In this document: positions 32,010-40,768 of the stretch, one piece after another
How the letters are laid out: each line of letters starts with the position of its first letter
Numbering within the stretch: position 1 is the stretch's first letter
Assembly: GCA_021296095.1 (NCBI GenBank)
Contig: JAGWBB010000025.1
Coordinates: 1-53,498, forward strand
DNA from: Desulfurellaceae bacterium
GTDB lineage: Bacteria > Desulfobacterota > Binatia > Bin18
Length of the DNA: 53,498 bases
Direction of reading: 5' to 3'
The notes under the pieces: model-generated
Told to the model about the DNA's origin: nothing
What the model saw: only the letters and a program-made list of their open reading frames with translations
Databases searched by the model: none
Made by a program: the position numbers and the translations under genes

Positions 32010-33794
32010 ATGTCACAGACAGACAGTAGCGGTAGCCACGGCTCGGCTCGGACGATCGATCCCATTACCCTGCGCGTCCTCAACGGCGCGTTCACGGCTG
32101 CGGCCAAGGAGATGGCCCACGTCCTGTACCGGATGTCGTACTCCAGCATCATCCGCGAGTCCGAAGACCTCGGCGCCGGGCTGTACGACGCCGAGGGCGA
32201 CGAGATCTGCGAGAGCGACACCTCGCCCATGCACGTCGGCTCGCTGCCGGCCTATATCCGGGGCTTTCTCAAACGCCTGGACGGCAAGATCAACGACGGC
32301 GATGTGATCCTGCACAACCATCCCTACCACGGCTCGACCCACACGCCCGACCTGGCCGTGGCCGTGCCGGTGTTCTGGGACGGCCGCCTGATCGGTTTTG
32401 CTGCGGTCACGGCCCACCTGCTCGACATGGGCGGCGCGGCGCCGGGCCTGAACGTGGATGTGGTTGACGTGTGGGCCGAGTCGCGGCTGTTCAACGGCAT
32501 CAAGCTGTACAACGCCGGGGTCAAAAACGAGGATCTGTGGCAGTTCTTCCTGGATAATGTCCGCACCCCGGAGATGAATACCGGCGATATCGAGTCGATG
32601 ATTGCGGCCTGTCAGCTGGGGCGCGAGCGTTTCCTCAGCCTGGTCGAGAAGTACGGCGTGGAGACGGTGCTGGATACCGCCCATGAGCTGATGGACTACT
32701 CGGAGCGCATGCTGCGCAGCGAGATCGAAAAAATCCCCGACGGCGAGTACACCGCCCCGACCCAGTATCTGGACGACGATGGGCGTAACCGTGACCAACC
32801 GCTGGCCGTGTGCGTCAGCGTCAAGGTCGAGGGCAGCGAGCTGACGATTGACCTGACTGGCTCCAGCCCGGAAGTGCCGACCGGCTATAACGTGCCGTAT
32901 GAGGGCAGCACCCTGGTCGCCTCGTATGTCATTGTGCGCAGCATCCTGCTCGACGAGGCCACGTTTCCGGATGCCGTGCCCCAGAACGAGGGCATCTTTC
33001 GGCCGATCAAGGTCATTGCGCCGGAGGGCACAATCTTTAATCCGCGCTTTCCACGCGCCTGCTTCAGCCGCTTCAACCAGGTCCAGTATCTGGCCGACGG
33101 GGTGAACCTGGCGCTGGCCCAGGCCGTGCCGGACAAGGTGTGTGCCGGCAATGCGGCCCACGTCCATTTTCTGAGCTACAGCGGATTTCAGGAAGACAAA
33201 GGCCAATACTGGGTCTATCTGGAGGTCAACGAGGGCAACTGGGGCGGCCGACACGGCAAGGACGGCCTCGACTCGATTGCCTGCCTGATTGAAAACACCC
33301 GCAATAATCCGGTCGAAGAGCTTGACCTGCGCTTTCCCATGCGCAACGAGCGCTATGAATTGCGAGAAGAGCCGATCGCGCCGGGCAAGTGGCGCGGCGG
33401 AGTCGGGATTGTCCGGGAAAATCGCTTTCTGGTGCCCGGCTATCTGTCCTCGGAGGCCGAGCGGCATTTCGATCCGCCCAAAGGCATCTTCAAGGGCCAG
33501 GACGGCTGTCGGGCGTCCATGATCAAGAACCCCGGGGTCGAGGGCGAACAGCGTCTGCACAGCAAAGTCACCGGCTATCCGATGCAGGCTGACGAGTTGC
33601 TACAGATCAAGACGGCCAACAGCGGCAGCTACGGCGATCCGTTTGAGCGCGACCCGGAGCGGGTGCTGGACGACGTGCTGGACGATTTCATCACCCTTGC
33701 CATGGCCGAAAAAGACTACGGCGTGGTGATCGATCCAACGACGATGCGGATCGACGCCCAGGCGACCGCGCGGCGCAGGGCGCAGCGGTCGTGA
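32010..33794 (+). CDS. hyuB: hydantoinase/oxoprolinase subunit B
   Basis: The 594-residue partner of HyuA shows ITLRVLNGAFTAAAKEMAHV, YRMSYSSIIRESEDLGAGLY, VILHNHPYHGSTHTPDLAVA, HLLDMGGAAPGLNVDVVDVW and the glycine-rich KWRGGVGIVRENRF, all typical of the B subunit that binds the ring and its metal. ATG at 32010 has AAGGAG upstream. The two subunits together form the ATP-dependent cyclic amide hydrolase. It is the last gene of this operon; an 87-base gap follows. Confidence 0.93.
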   Translation: MSQTDSSGSHGSARTIDPITLRVLNGAFTAAAKEMAHVLYRMSYSSIIRESEDLGAGLYDAEGDEICESDTSPMHVGSLPAYIRGFLKRLDGKINDGDVILHNHPYHGSTHTPDLAVAVPVFWDGRLIGFAAVTAHLLDMGGAAPGLNVDVVDVWAESRLFNGIKLYNAGVKNEDLWQFFLDNVRTPEMNTGDIESMIAACQLGRERFLSLVEKYGVETVLDTAHELMDYSERMLRSEIEKIPDGEYTAPTQYLDDDGRNRDQPLAVCVSVKVEGSELTIDLTGSSPEVPTGYNVPYEGSTLVASYVIVRSILLDEATFPDAVPQNEGIFRPIKVIAPEGTIFNPRFPRACFSRFNQVQYLADGVNLALAQAVPDKVCAGNAAHVHFLSYSGFQEDKGQYWVYLEVNEGNWGGRHGKDGLDSIACLIENTRNNPVEELDLRFPMRNERYELREEPIAPGKWRGGVGIVRENRFLVPGYLSSEAERHFDPPKGIFKGQDGCRASMIKNPGVEGEQRLHSKVTGYPMQADELLQIKTANSGSYGDPFERDPERVLDDVLDDFITLAMAEKDYGVVIDPTTMRIDAQATARRRAQRS

Positions 33795-33881
33795 GTCTTG
33801 CCCAGCTTCCAGGTTCCGCGCCACAGAACACAGATAGTGATAGGCGTACCTCGGAGGCCCGCACGTTTTCTTTGACGCGGA

Positions 33882-34979
33882 ATGACACGGGTCGGTCCCA
33901 GACGATTCGGCTTCTTCCTGCTTGGAGGGTTGTGCCTGATGTCGGGGCCGGTATGGGCTCAGGAAGCTGACGCGCTGGGGACCGTCTCCGTGGGAAGCGG
34001 ACACGGGGTGTATACCTGGAATCCTTTTCCAGACAGCGAACCGGGGGCATTTCGTGGTATCGCCGAAAGCGCAGACAACGTCCTGGGGCCTGCGACCTGC
34101 ACCTCTGCATATTCGTATCGGTTCGTTGGAGATGCCGAGCCACCGGCCGCCGTCCCAGAGGGCCTGTGTGACCCGGCCTCGGCAAATGTCTGGTCCGTCT
34201 CGGTTGAGGACAGCGACATACAATGCAGGCTGGACAACACCGGGCAGCGTTTCAGCATGACTTTCGACGACTTCGTGCTGTGCGTTCCGCTCTCCTGCTA
34301 TGGAGAGTATGATCCGGCTCTTGGTTTTCCACCTGTCCAGGCGGGGTGCGTTGGAGCCGTCATTGCCACGTTTACAGCGACGGAGCAAAACGGGGCTTTT
34401 GAGACAACAACACACACAGTCGAGCACGTGAACTACGATCAGGTGGAGTGGGACGCGGAGCGCAGTCTAGTCGTGGCTCACGTCAGCAGCACGGCGGCTG
34501 GAACGATAACGGCGGCCACCTTCAGCGCCCCGGAAGCAGACCGACCCGCCCGTGATGTTGCGCTGGAAGTACCGGCGCAGGGTTCGACGGTGAGCGGCAT
34601 CGGCCTGATCTCAGGCTGGTCGTGCCTGGAGGGGAACCTTGAGGCCGAGATCAGCGACGCGAATGGGGTCATTACCAGCGTTCCCCTTCCGCATGGCGGC
34701 TCGCGAGCGGATACCGAATCCGCCTGTGGCGATAGCCTCAACGGTTTCGGTGCACCCATGAATTGGACCCTTCTCGGCTCGGGCGAGAAAACCATCCGCC
34801 TCATGCAAAACGGCGAAGCGGTGGCTTCCCGGGACTTCTCTGTTGTGGCCTTCGAGACGGAGTTCGTGAGCGGGGCGAGCGGCATGTGCCGCGTCGATGA
34901 TTTTCCGAGTGCGGGCCACAGCGTTACGGTCGAGTGGGACGAGCCTCAACAGAGTTTCGTGGTCACCGAGATACGCTAA
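33882..34979 (+). CDS. secreted protein with a recurring C-terminal beta-sandwich-like module
   Basis: The 365-residue precursor has a signal peptide (FFLLGGLCLMSGPVWA, cleaved before QEAD). The middle (about 30-210) is Cys-rich and unrecognised. The C-terminal ~130 residues (GSTVSGIGLISGWSCLEGNL, CGDSLNGFGAPMNWTLLGSG, FETEFVSGASGMCRVDDFPS, VTVEWDEPQQSFVVTEI) follow a pattern I associate with a domain repeated in secreted proteins of uncultured Entotheonella- and Desulfobacterota-like genomes ('SGIGVISGWVCDA...NWN.LG.G.HTI'). No function is known. It ends overlapping the convergent DUF429 gene by four bases. Confidence 0.72.
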   Translation: MTRVGPRRFGFFLLGGLCLMSGPVWAQEADALGTVSVGSGHGVYTWNPFPDSEPGAFRGIAESADNVLGPATCTSAYSYRFVGDAEPPAAVPEGLCDPASANVWSVSVEDSDIQCRLDNTGQRFSMTFDDFVLCVPLSCYGEYDPALGFPPVQAGCVGAVIATFTATEQNGAFETTTHTVEHVNYDQVEWDAERSLVVAHVSSTAAGTITAATFSAPEADRPARDVALEVPAQGSTVSGIGLISGWSCLEGNLEAEISDANGVITSVPLPHGGSRADTESACGDSLNGFGAPMNWTLLGSGEKTIRLMQNGEAVASRDFSVVAFETEFVSGASGMCRVDDFPSAGHSVTVEWDEPQQSFVVTEIR

Positions 34980-35668
34980 TACCAGATCTCCATCCGCAGG
35001 CCCTTGGCATCGAGCGGCGGCTGGGCCGGAAGCCGCTGGGCCGCGCCGGCGGCAATCCGCCCGGCCAGCCAGGCCAGGACACACGCGTCCAGACAATCGT
35101 CGAGCCCGACCTGCACACGCCGGTAGCGGGTCGTGACCGTGTCGAGCAGATTTCGAACAGCCCGAAATGAGGCCAGCCGTTCGAGTGCCCGCAGGCGTTC
35201 CTCACGTCCGACCGGGGTCTTTTTACTGTGCCGCATCACCACCCCGTCCAGCGACCGAAAGGCCAACTCGGGGTGGGCTTCGTACACCCGCCCTTGCAGC
35301 TCGGGGGTCATCAGCCGGTCCACTTCCCGGATTTTGGCCATGATGCCAAATGCCTGGATGCTCAGCCCGTGGCCACGGACCTGGTCATAGCGGGTCGCTC
35401 CGAGCAAACTGCGGACCGGCGGACTGAACACGCTGCTGGCCCGGCCGGGCAGCCGGCGGCGCGCCAGGCGGTCGCATTCCCGCCCACCGACCTGGCGCCG
35501 GTCCAGCAGACCAATCGGGATATCAATGGCGATGAGGTTCGGCCTGGGGTGGAGGGCAAGGACGGCGCCAAAGTCGGGGCACAGCCGGACGACGGGTTCC
35601 TGCGTCTGGGGACTAAGACACACCACCAACCACCCGGCCGGACAGCCATCCACGCCAGCCGTCCACAT
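34976..35668 (-). CDS. DUF429 RNase H-fold protein
   Basis: The 230-residue protein begins WTAGVDGCPAGWLVVCL, with AIDIPIGLLDR and the closing DDCLDACVLAWLAGRIA: the acidic residues of an RNase H-like fold predicted as a nuclease. The central KIREVDRLMTPELQGRVYEA and HPELAFRSLDG are the usual DUF429 landmarks. The biological role is unproven. Its stop overlaps the end of the convergent secreted-protein gene by four bases. Confidence 0.85.
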   Translation of the reverse strand: MWTAGVDGCPAGWLVVCLSPQTQEPVVRLCPDFGAVLALHPRPNLIAIDIPIGLLDRRQVGGRECDRLARRRLPGRASSVFSPPVRSLLGATRYDQVRGHGLSIQAFGIMAKIREVDRLMTPELQGRVYEAHPELAFRSLDGVVMRHSKKTPVGREERLRALERLASFRAVRNLLDTVTTRYRRVQVGLDDCLDACVLAWLAGRIAAGAAQRLPAQPPLDAKGLRMEIWY

Positions 35669-35700
35669 ACTCTTCCGGTGCTCCGATCAAAAGATGCGGA

Positions 35701-36171
35701 TCAGGACTGGTCCGAGCTGGCCCGAAACGGCTCAAGGTCGGCAAAATTGCCGCTCCGCAGAAGGTCTACCACCCAACGGTGACCCTCTTCGGCTTCCTGC
35801 TGCTGGTGCCACTGGAGGCCGTACACGGCCTGGGCCTCGTCAGCTACGTCCTGGCCTTCCAACGGGTACACCGCAGTGCCAAAGCGCGCGCCGTGTTTGG
35901 CCCGCCGCAGGATATAGGGCGGAAATTGCTGGGTCGAAACCACGAACGGGTGCGGATGCGCTTCAACCTGATCCTCCCAGCCGGTGGGTCGCCACATGGG
36001 ACTGAAGCCGTAGTACCAGCCCCAGGCTGCGCTGACGGCGAGCAGGCCCAGGCTGCCGACGACCATCGGCAGGCCATACGGAGAATGGTAGACCCAGGCC
36101 AGACCGCCAAAAAAAAGGCCGGCCAAGCCGGTCACCACCCCAGCGTGGGTCATAATCGTAATGCTCCTCAC
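35701..36171 (-). CDS. small two-helix membrane protein
   Basis: This 156-residue protein has two membrane helices (HAGVVTGLAGLFFGGLAWVY and GLPMVVGSLGLLAVSAAWGW) and a soluble tail of about 100 residues rich in Glu/Gln near the end. No family is recognised. The GTG at 36171 has AAAAAGGAG six to seven bases upstream and is taken as the start; an ATG six codons in (36153) has AGGAG ten bases upstream and is equally possible. It is divergent from the OmpA-like gene across 193 bp. The upstream DUF429 gene ends in the same direction but 32 bases beyond it, so it lies downstream in one transcript. Confidence 0.65.
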   Translation of the reverse strand: MRSITIMTHAGVVTGLAGLFFGGLAWVYHSPYGLPMVVGSLGLLAVSAAWGWYYGFSPMWRPTGWEDQVEAHPHPFVVSTQQFPPYILRRAKHGARFGTAVYPLEGQDVADEAQAVYGLQWHQQQEAEEGHRWVVDLLRSGNFADLEPFRASSDQS

Positions 36172-36364
36172 CCGTCTCTCCTTTTTCTGCGGGCTGAAGC
36201 GTCTTTATAGTCCGCCGCCCCACGCCCCTGCAATCGCGTCTATCCAGTGTCTGAGCTGTTCTTGCTTTTCCGAAAAAAGTCAGATAGGGGCGTGATCCCA
36301 GAGACCTGCCCAAATCACACGCGGCTGGGCAGATGGGGGAAGGACTGCGGAAGAGAGGGACGCG

Positions 36365-37075
36365 ATGCAGCGAGGAGTGAGATTCTGGATACTGTGGGTG
36401 TTCGCTATCGTCGGGATAAGCGCGTGCAGCATGCCAGCAAAAAAGCGGGACGGGATGGTCCTCGGCGCGCTCGCCGGAGCCCTGGCCGGCGGAGGGATAG
36501 GCGCCGGAATCGGACCCGAGGCGAGTGACAATGAGGGCGATGGACGGGGGGCGGGGATCGCCATTGGCGCGGCTGTCGGGACCGTCCTTGGCGGGATGAT
36601 CGGCTATGCGCTGGCTCAAGAGGAGCCCCCGCCACCACCCCCACCACCTCCGCCGCCCCCACCGCCCCCCCCGCCACCTCCACCGCCACCCCCGCCCCCA
36701 CCGCCGGAACCGGACCCGTGTGAAGGACTGGTCCTGCCGGGCGTCATGTTTGACTTCGATGAGTCGGACATCCGGCCTGACTTCGAGCCGGTGCTCGATA
36801 CAGTCGCCGCCCGGCTCACCGAGTGTCCCGATGTCCACATCACGGTCGAGGGGCATACCGACTCGCGGGGCTCCGAGGCGTATAACCAAACCCTGTCCGA
36901 GCGACGGGCTGCGGCGGTTGCCGGCTATCTGGAAGCCCAGGGAGTCGCGGCCGCGCGGCTTGACTCGGTCGGCATGGGCGAGGGAGTTCCCATTGAACCG
37001 AACCAGAACCCGGACGGCAGCGATAACCCGGACGGACGGGCCATGAACCGACGGGTCGTCCTGACGCCCCGATAA
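36365..37075 (+). CDS. OmpA-family lipoprotein with glycine zipper and poly-proline linker
   Basis: The 236-residue protein has a signal with a lipobox (IVGISACSM), a glycine-zipper membrane segment (GALAGALAGGGIGAGIG and IAIGAAVGTVLGGMIGYAL), then 27 uninterrupted prolines (residues about 88-114) as a rigid spacer, then an OmpA C-terminal domain that binds peptidoglycan (FDFDESDIRPDF, VEGHTDSRGSEAYNQTLSER with the diaminopimelate-binding Asp and Arg). It would tether the outer membrane to the cell wall in the Pal manner. The isochorismatase-like gene follows 12 bases after its stop with its own AAAGGAG. Confidence 0.9.
   Translation: MQRGVRFWILWVFAIVGISACSMPAKKRDGMVLGALAGALAGGGIGAGIGPEASDNEGDGRGAGIAIGAAVGTVLGGMIGYALAQEEPPPPPPPPPPPPPPPPPPPPPPPPPPPEPDPCEGLVLPGVMFDFDESDIRPDFEPVLDTVAARLTECPDVHITVEGHTDSRGSEAYNQTLSERRAAAVAGYLEAQGVAAARLDSVGMGEGVPIEPNQNPDGSDNPDGRAMNRRVVLTPR
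36626..36706 (+). repeat. CCN trinucleotide tract encoding 27 prolines
   Basis: This is an 81-bp run of CCC/CCG/CCA/CCT codons with no other residue. Codon mixing shows it is selected at protein level and not only a recent slippage product. Antisense translation gives a spurious glycine stretch. Confidence 0.9.
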
Positions 37076-37087
37076 AGGAGACAGGCT

Positions 37088-37711
37088 ATGAGTACGGTGA
37101 CACTGCCCAAGGGCCAAACGGCGCTGCTCATCATGGATTGTCAGAATGACATCGTTCATGAAGACGGCAAGTTTGGCGGAAAACTGACCGGCGGCACGAT
37201 GCCCAGGCGCATCCGGGAACAAGGCATCCTGGAGACCATCAGCAAGCTCGCCGCTGCGGCTCGGCAGGCCGGCGTACCGGTCATTCACGTCCGCCACGCC
37301 TACCGGCCGGACTATGTCGATCTGCCCACCAACGCCCCGCTGTGGGCAAACATGAAGGAACTCCAGGCCCTGCAAGACGGCAGCTGGGGAGCCGAGATTC
37401 ATGATACGGTCAGCGCCCAGTCCCAGGACATCGTCCTGGTCAAAACGCGGGTCAGCGCCTTTTACGCCAGTCCGCTGGCCGGTATTCTCGAGGCCCAGGG
37501 GCTGCACCACCTGATCCTGACCGGCGTCGCCACCGACGGCGTTGTCGAGGGCACGGCCCGGGACGGGATCGACCGCGGCTATTCTCTGACCATCCCCAAG
37601 GACTGCTGTATCGCCACCAGCGAAGAGGCCCATCAGGTCATCCTGGGTGGGATACTGTCGGCCTTTGCCAGCGTGTGTGAGGCTGACGACATCATCCAGG
37701 CCCTGGCCTAG
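37088..37711 (+). CDS. isochorismatase-like (cysteine hydrolase fold) protein lacking the Cys
   Basis: The 207-residue protein opens TALLIMDCQNDIVHEDGKFG with the catalytic Asp, and has AGVPVIHVRHAYRPDY, VKTRVSAFYASPLAGILEA and VATDGVVEGTARDGIDRGYS. The family nucleophile is normally the Cys of 'ATNVCVEGTAR'; here the aligned residue is Val (ATDGVVEGTAR). EntB-type isochorismatases also act without that Cys, so activity is possible but cysteine chemistry (nicotinamidase, carbamoylase) is unlikely. It sits between the OmpA-like gene and the Frc-like gene on the same strand. Confidence 0.85.
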   Translation: MSTVTLPKGQTALLIMDCQNDIVHEDGKFGGKLTGGTMPRRIREQGILETISKLAAAARQAGVPVIHVRHAYRPDYVDLPTNAPLWANMKELQALQDGSWGAEIHDTVSAQSQDIVLVKTRVSAFYASPLAGILEAQGLHHLILTGVATDGVVEGTARDGIDRGYSLTIPKDCCIATSEEAHQVILGGILSAFASVCEADDIIQALA

Positions 37712-37732
37712 CACGCCCTCCCCTGTCAAAAA

Positions 37733-37763
37733 GGGGACGCTGATCTCTGCCAGCAGCGTCCCC
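37733..37763 (+). terminator. hairpin between the isochorismatase-like and CoA-transferase genes
   Basis: GGGGACGCTG at 37733-37742 pairs perfectly with CAGCGTCCCC at 37754-37763. No T-tract follows; it may weaken read-through or protect an mRNA end rather than terminate fully. The CoA-transferase ribosome-binding site AAGGAG follows six bases on. Confidence 0.45.
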
Positions 37764-37780
37764 TGCTAAGGAGCACGGAC

Positions 37781-38980
37781 ATGACCCAGACCAGTGCGCT
37801 GGCCGGTATTCGGGTAATTGACCTCACCAATAACCAGGCCGGTCCGTCGTGCGGACAGATGCTGGCCTGGCTCGGAGCCGAGGTGATCAAGGTTGAGGAA
37901 CCGAGCAAGGGCGATGTCGCTCGAACCAGTCTGGGCGATCAACCGGGCGTCGACAGCCTGTTCTTTCTGACCTTTAACGCCAATAAACGCAGCCTGACAA
38001 TCAACCTCAAAAGCGCCCAGGGCAAAGAGGTGTTCAGCAAACTGATCAAGACGGGTGATGTCCTGCTGGAAAACTTCGGGCCGGGCGTCCTGGACCGTCT
38101 GGGCTTTGCCTACCCGAAGCTCAAGAGCCTGAACCCCGGCCTGGTCCTGGCCAGCATCAAGGGCTTTGGCACCTACGGTCCCCACAGCCACTACAAGAGC
38201 TATGAGCCGATCGCCCAGGCCATGGGCGGTTCGATGAGCGTGACCGGTTTTCCTGACGCACCACCGACGGTGACCTGGGCGTGTGTCGGCGATTCGGGCA
38301 CCGGCATGCACTGCACCATCGGGATTCTGGCCGCGCTGATGCAGCGCCACGCGACCGGCGAGGGACAGCAGGTTGAGGTGTCGATGCAGGACGCGGTGGT
38401 CAATCTGGTCCGGGTCAGTCTGCGCGACCATCAGCGCGCCGGGCGGCCGGTGGAGCGCAACGGCAACCAGCTCGGGCCGTTTGTGCCGGCCACGACCTAC
38501 CGCTGTCATCCCGGCGGCCCGAATGACTATGTGTTCATTATCGCCCAACAGCAGATGTGGTATCCGCTGCTGCGCACCATCGGCCGCGAGGAGCTGATCG
38601 GCGATCCGCGCTATGACACGGTCAAGGCGCGGGTGGAGCGACGGGATGAGGTCAACGCCTTTATCGAGGACTGGACCAGCCAGCGACCCAAACACGAAGT
38701 GATGCGTCTGCTGGCCGAGGCGGGCGTCCCGTGCGGAGCCTGTCAGGACACCGGCGAACTCCTGACCGACCCCCATCTGCACGCCCGGGACATGATTGTC
38801 GAGGTCGAGCATCCGGCGCGCGGCAAATACCTGACCGCAGGCAACCCGATCAAGCTGTCGGCCTCGTCGGTGCCGATTACCAGCTCACCGCTGCTGGGTC
38901 AGCACAACGCCGAGCTCCTGGCTGAGCTGGGCTATTCAGAGGCGGACATGGCCACCCTCAAGGAAGCCGGGGCGATTTAA
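37781..38980 (+). CDS. CaiB/BaiF CoA-transferase, formyl-CoA transferase (Frc)-like
   Basis: The product has 399 residues. Among the CaiB members here it is closest to formyl-CoA:oxalate CoA-transferase: RVIDLTNNQAGPSCGQMLAW, DSLFFLTFNANKRSL, VLLENFGPGVLDRLGF, the catalytic Asp171 in CVGDSGTGMHCTIGILAALM, and VEVSMQDAVVNLVRVSLRDH, all echoing Frc of Oxalobacter. The reaction would move CoA from a formyl- or related acyl-CoA to oxalate or another dicarboxylate. No oxalyl-CoA decarboxylase is in the window, so oxalate use is not shown. The gene is convergent with recA. Confidence 0.88.
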   Translation: MTQTSALAGIRVIDLTNNQAGPSCGQMLAWLGAEVIKVEEPSKGDVARTSLGDQPGVDSLFFLTFNANKRSLTINLKSAQGKEVFSKLIKTGDVLLENFGPGVLDRLGFAYPKLKSLNPGLVLASIKGFGTYGPHSHYKSYEPIAQAMGGSMSVTGFPDAPPTVTWACVGDSGTGMHCTIGILAALMQRHATGEGQQVEVSMQDAVVNLVRVSLRDHQRAGRPVERNGNQLGPFVPATTYRCHPGGPNDYVFIIAQQQMWYPLLRTIGREELIGDPRYDTVKARVERRDEVNAFIEDWTSQRPKHEVMRLLAEAGVPCGACQDTGELLTDPHLHARDMIVEVEHPARGKYLTAGNPIKLSASSVPITSSPLLGQHNAELLAELGYSEADMATLKEAGAI

Positions 38981-39034
38981 TCTGGAGCGACACTCCGCCG
39001 GGGCGTCGCCACGACACGAGTGGAAGCGACTTCC

Positions 39035-40081
39035 TTATTCGACGGCCTCCTGGGCTTCGGTCTGGGGGATAGCGACGCGCAGCCCGAACTTCTCCCGGAT
39101 TCGGGCCTCAACGTCGGTCGCAATATCAGGATTGTCGCGGAGATAGGTCTTGGCGTTCTCCCGGCCCTGGCCGATCCGGTCTCCGCTGTACGAGTACCAG
39201 GCTCCGGCTTTCTCGATAATGCCCTGGTCGGTCCCGATGTCGATCAGCTCGCCCTCTTTGGACACACCCCGGCCGTACAAGATATCGAACTCGGCCTCTT
39301 TGAACGGTGGCGCAACCTTGTTTTTCACCACCTTGACCTTGGTGCGATTGCCGACAACGGCGTCGGCGCTCTTGACCGCGCCGGTCCGACGAATGTCCAA
39401 ACGCACCGAAGCATAAAACTTGAGGGCGTTTCCTCCGGTCGTTGTCTCCGGATTGCCGAACATCACGCCGATCTTCATCCGCACCTGGTTAATGAAGATG
39501 ACCATGGTCTTTGAGCGTGCAATCGTCCCGACCAGCTTACGCAAGGCTTGGGACATGAGGCGGGCCTGGAGTCCCATCTGTGGCTCGCCCATCTCCCCCT
39601 CGATCTCTGCCCGGGGGACCAGGGCGGCCACCGAGTCGACGACAACGATATCAATCGCCCCGCTGCGCACCAGGGTTTCGGTAATCTCGAGCGCCTGCTC
39701 ACCGTTGTCCGGCTGCGAGATCAGCAACTCCTCGCCCTGTACGCCCAGCTTTTGGGCGTAGGTCATATCGAGCGCGTGTTCGGCGTCCACAAAGGCGCAG
39801 GTGCCACCCGTTTTCTGGGCCTGGGCCACCACATGCAGGGCCAGGGTCGTTTTTCCCGATGACTCGGGACCGTAGATCTCAACCACCCGACCGCGCGGCA
39901 GCCCGCCAATGCCCAAGGCCAGGTCCAGGGTCAGCGAACCGGTCGAAATGGCCTCAATGTCCTGGATGACAGCGTCTTCGCCGAAGCGCATGATTGAGCC
40001 CTTGCCAAACTGTTTTTCAATCTGGCTGACCGCCAGATCAAGCGCTCGCTCGCGGTCTCTATCGTGTTTTTCACTCGCCAT
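39035..40081 (-). CDS. recA: RecA recombinase
   Basis: This is a complete 348-residue RecA. Walker [10 protein letters not shown] is at 71-79; [19 protein letters not shown] marks Walker B and loop L1, and [20 protein letters not shown] gives loop L2; the acidic C-terminus is short. It catalyses strand exchange and LexA cleavage. Only nine bases separate it from thpR upstream, so it has no private promoter there, and no SOS box is recognisable in that gap. The order pgpA-cinA-thpR-recA is a known conserved arrangement. Confidence 0.97.
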   Translation of the reverse strand: MASEKHDRDRERALDLAVSQIEKQFGKGSIMRFGEDAVIQDIEAISTGSLTLDLALGIGGLPRGRVVEIYGPESSGKTTLALHVVAQAQKTGGTCAFVDAEHALDMTYAQKLGVQGEELLISQPDNGEQALEITETLVRSGAIDIVVVDSVAALVPRAEIEGEMGEPQMGLQARLMSQALRKLVGTIARSKTMVIFINQVRMKIGVMFGNPETTTGGNALKFYASVRLDIRRTGAVKSADAVVGNRTKVKVVKNKVAPPFKEAEFDILYGRGVSKEGELIDIGTDQGIIEKAGAWYSYSGDRIGQGRENAKTYLRDNPDIATDVEARIREKFGLRVAIPQTEAQEAVE

Positions 40082-40090
40082 GGCTGCTCC

Positions 40091-40747
40091 TTAGTTGCTG
40101 AGGGGGACTGATCCCAAGGCGGTATAGATCGCCCCGGTAGGCAAAGGCAAGCGTGATCTCCTTTTGACCTCTTGTGTTATCACGCTTGCCTTTGGTCGCA
40201 GGTCGCTCCGATACAGGCTGACCCGGTCTATGACACTCGTGCCAAAAGAGACGTGCCGGTAGTCCTGGACGAGGGGCAAGACCCGGTCCCAGCCGCGCTG
40301 AGAACGAACCCGACCAAGCGTGACATGGGGGCGAAAGTCGCGCTGTTCGGCCGGAAAATCCAGCTCTGACAGAGCTGTTTCAATGGCTTTGCTCAACCCA
40401 GGCAACGGGGAGTGCTGCTCGCCCTGGAGATCCTCAGCGTTCGCATTGCCGTGCAGCCCGGCCCAGATGACCCGCGGCCGCTTGAGACTCGGGAATCCGC
40501 CCAACTGGCGGGCCTCGACCTGAAACGCCGGGCAGTCACGTCCGACATGCCGCAGCCGGGTCAGGATGGGGGCGACCTGATGCTGATCGATATTCCCCAG
40601 AAATTTCAGGGTCAGGTGCATGTTTTCAACCCGGGTCCAACGCACCGCGCCCGTCTCGCCGTCGGCGCGGCGCAGGACAGCCTGGACTTTCGCTATTTCT
40701 TCGACTACAGATGGAGCCAGATTAACCGCGATAAAGGCGCGAATCAA
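40091..40747 (-). CDS. thpR: RNA 2',3'-cyclic phosphodiesterase (ThpR/LigT)
   Basis: The 218-residue 2H phosphoesterase has both HxTx motifs: HLTLKFLG (His44) and RPHVTLGR (His141). It opens cyclic phosphates on RNA ends. The TTG start at 40747 has GAGGA upstream. The C-terminus is unusual: residues about 186-202 (KASVITQEVKRRSRLPL) interrupt the normal run LRP...PTGAIYTALG and are encoded exactly by the palindromic element at 40142-40194. Both motifs lie before the insert, so activity is probably kept. Downstream, recA begins nine bases after the stop. Confidence 0.9.
   Translation of the reverse strand: MIRAFIAVNLAPSVVEEIAKVQAVLRRADGETGAVRWTRVENMHLTLKFLGNIDQHQVAPILTRLRHVGRDCPAFQVEARQLGGFPSLKRPRVIWAGLHGNANAEDLQGEQHSPLPGLSKAIETALSELDFPAEQRDFRPHVTLGRVRSQRGWDRVLPLVQDYRHVSFGTSVIDRVSLYRSDLRPKASVITQEVKRRSRLPLPTGAIYTALGSVPLSN
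40142..40194 (-). repeat. in-frame palindromic element, copy 2 (inside thpR)
   Basis: CAAAGGCAAGCGTGAT (40142-40157) is a perfect 16-bp inverted match to 40179-40194, with a 21-base spacer. It encodes about 17 residues near the ThpR C-terminus, read in a different frame from copy 1 in tam. Its first 22 bases equal 51841-51862. Confidence 0.9.
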
Positions 40748-40768
40748 GGGGATTCCTCGAAACGGCCC

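Noticed and set aside
32013..33560. Minus-strand 515-codon frame
   Set aside because: It lies fully antisense to hyuB and has no recognisable domain; long antisense frames are expected at this GC content.
35963..37729. Minus-strand 588-codon frame with a long glycine-rich part
   Set aside because: It is the antisense shadow of the OmpA-like and isochorismatase-like genes; the glycine-rich part is the complement of the proline tract.
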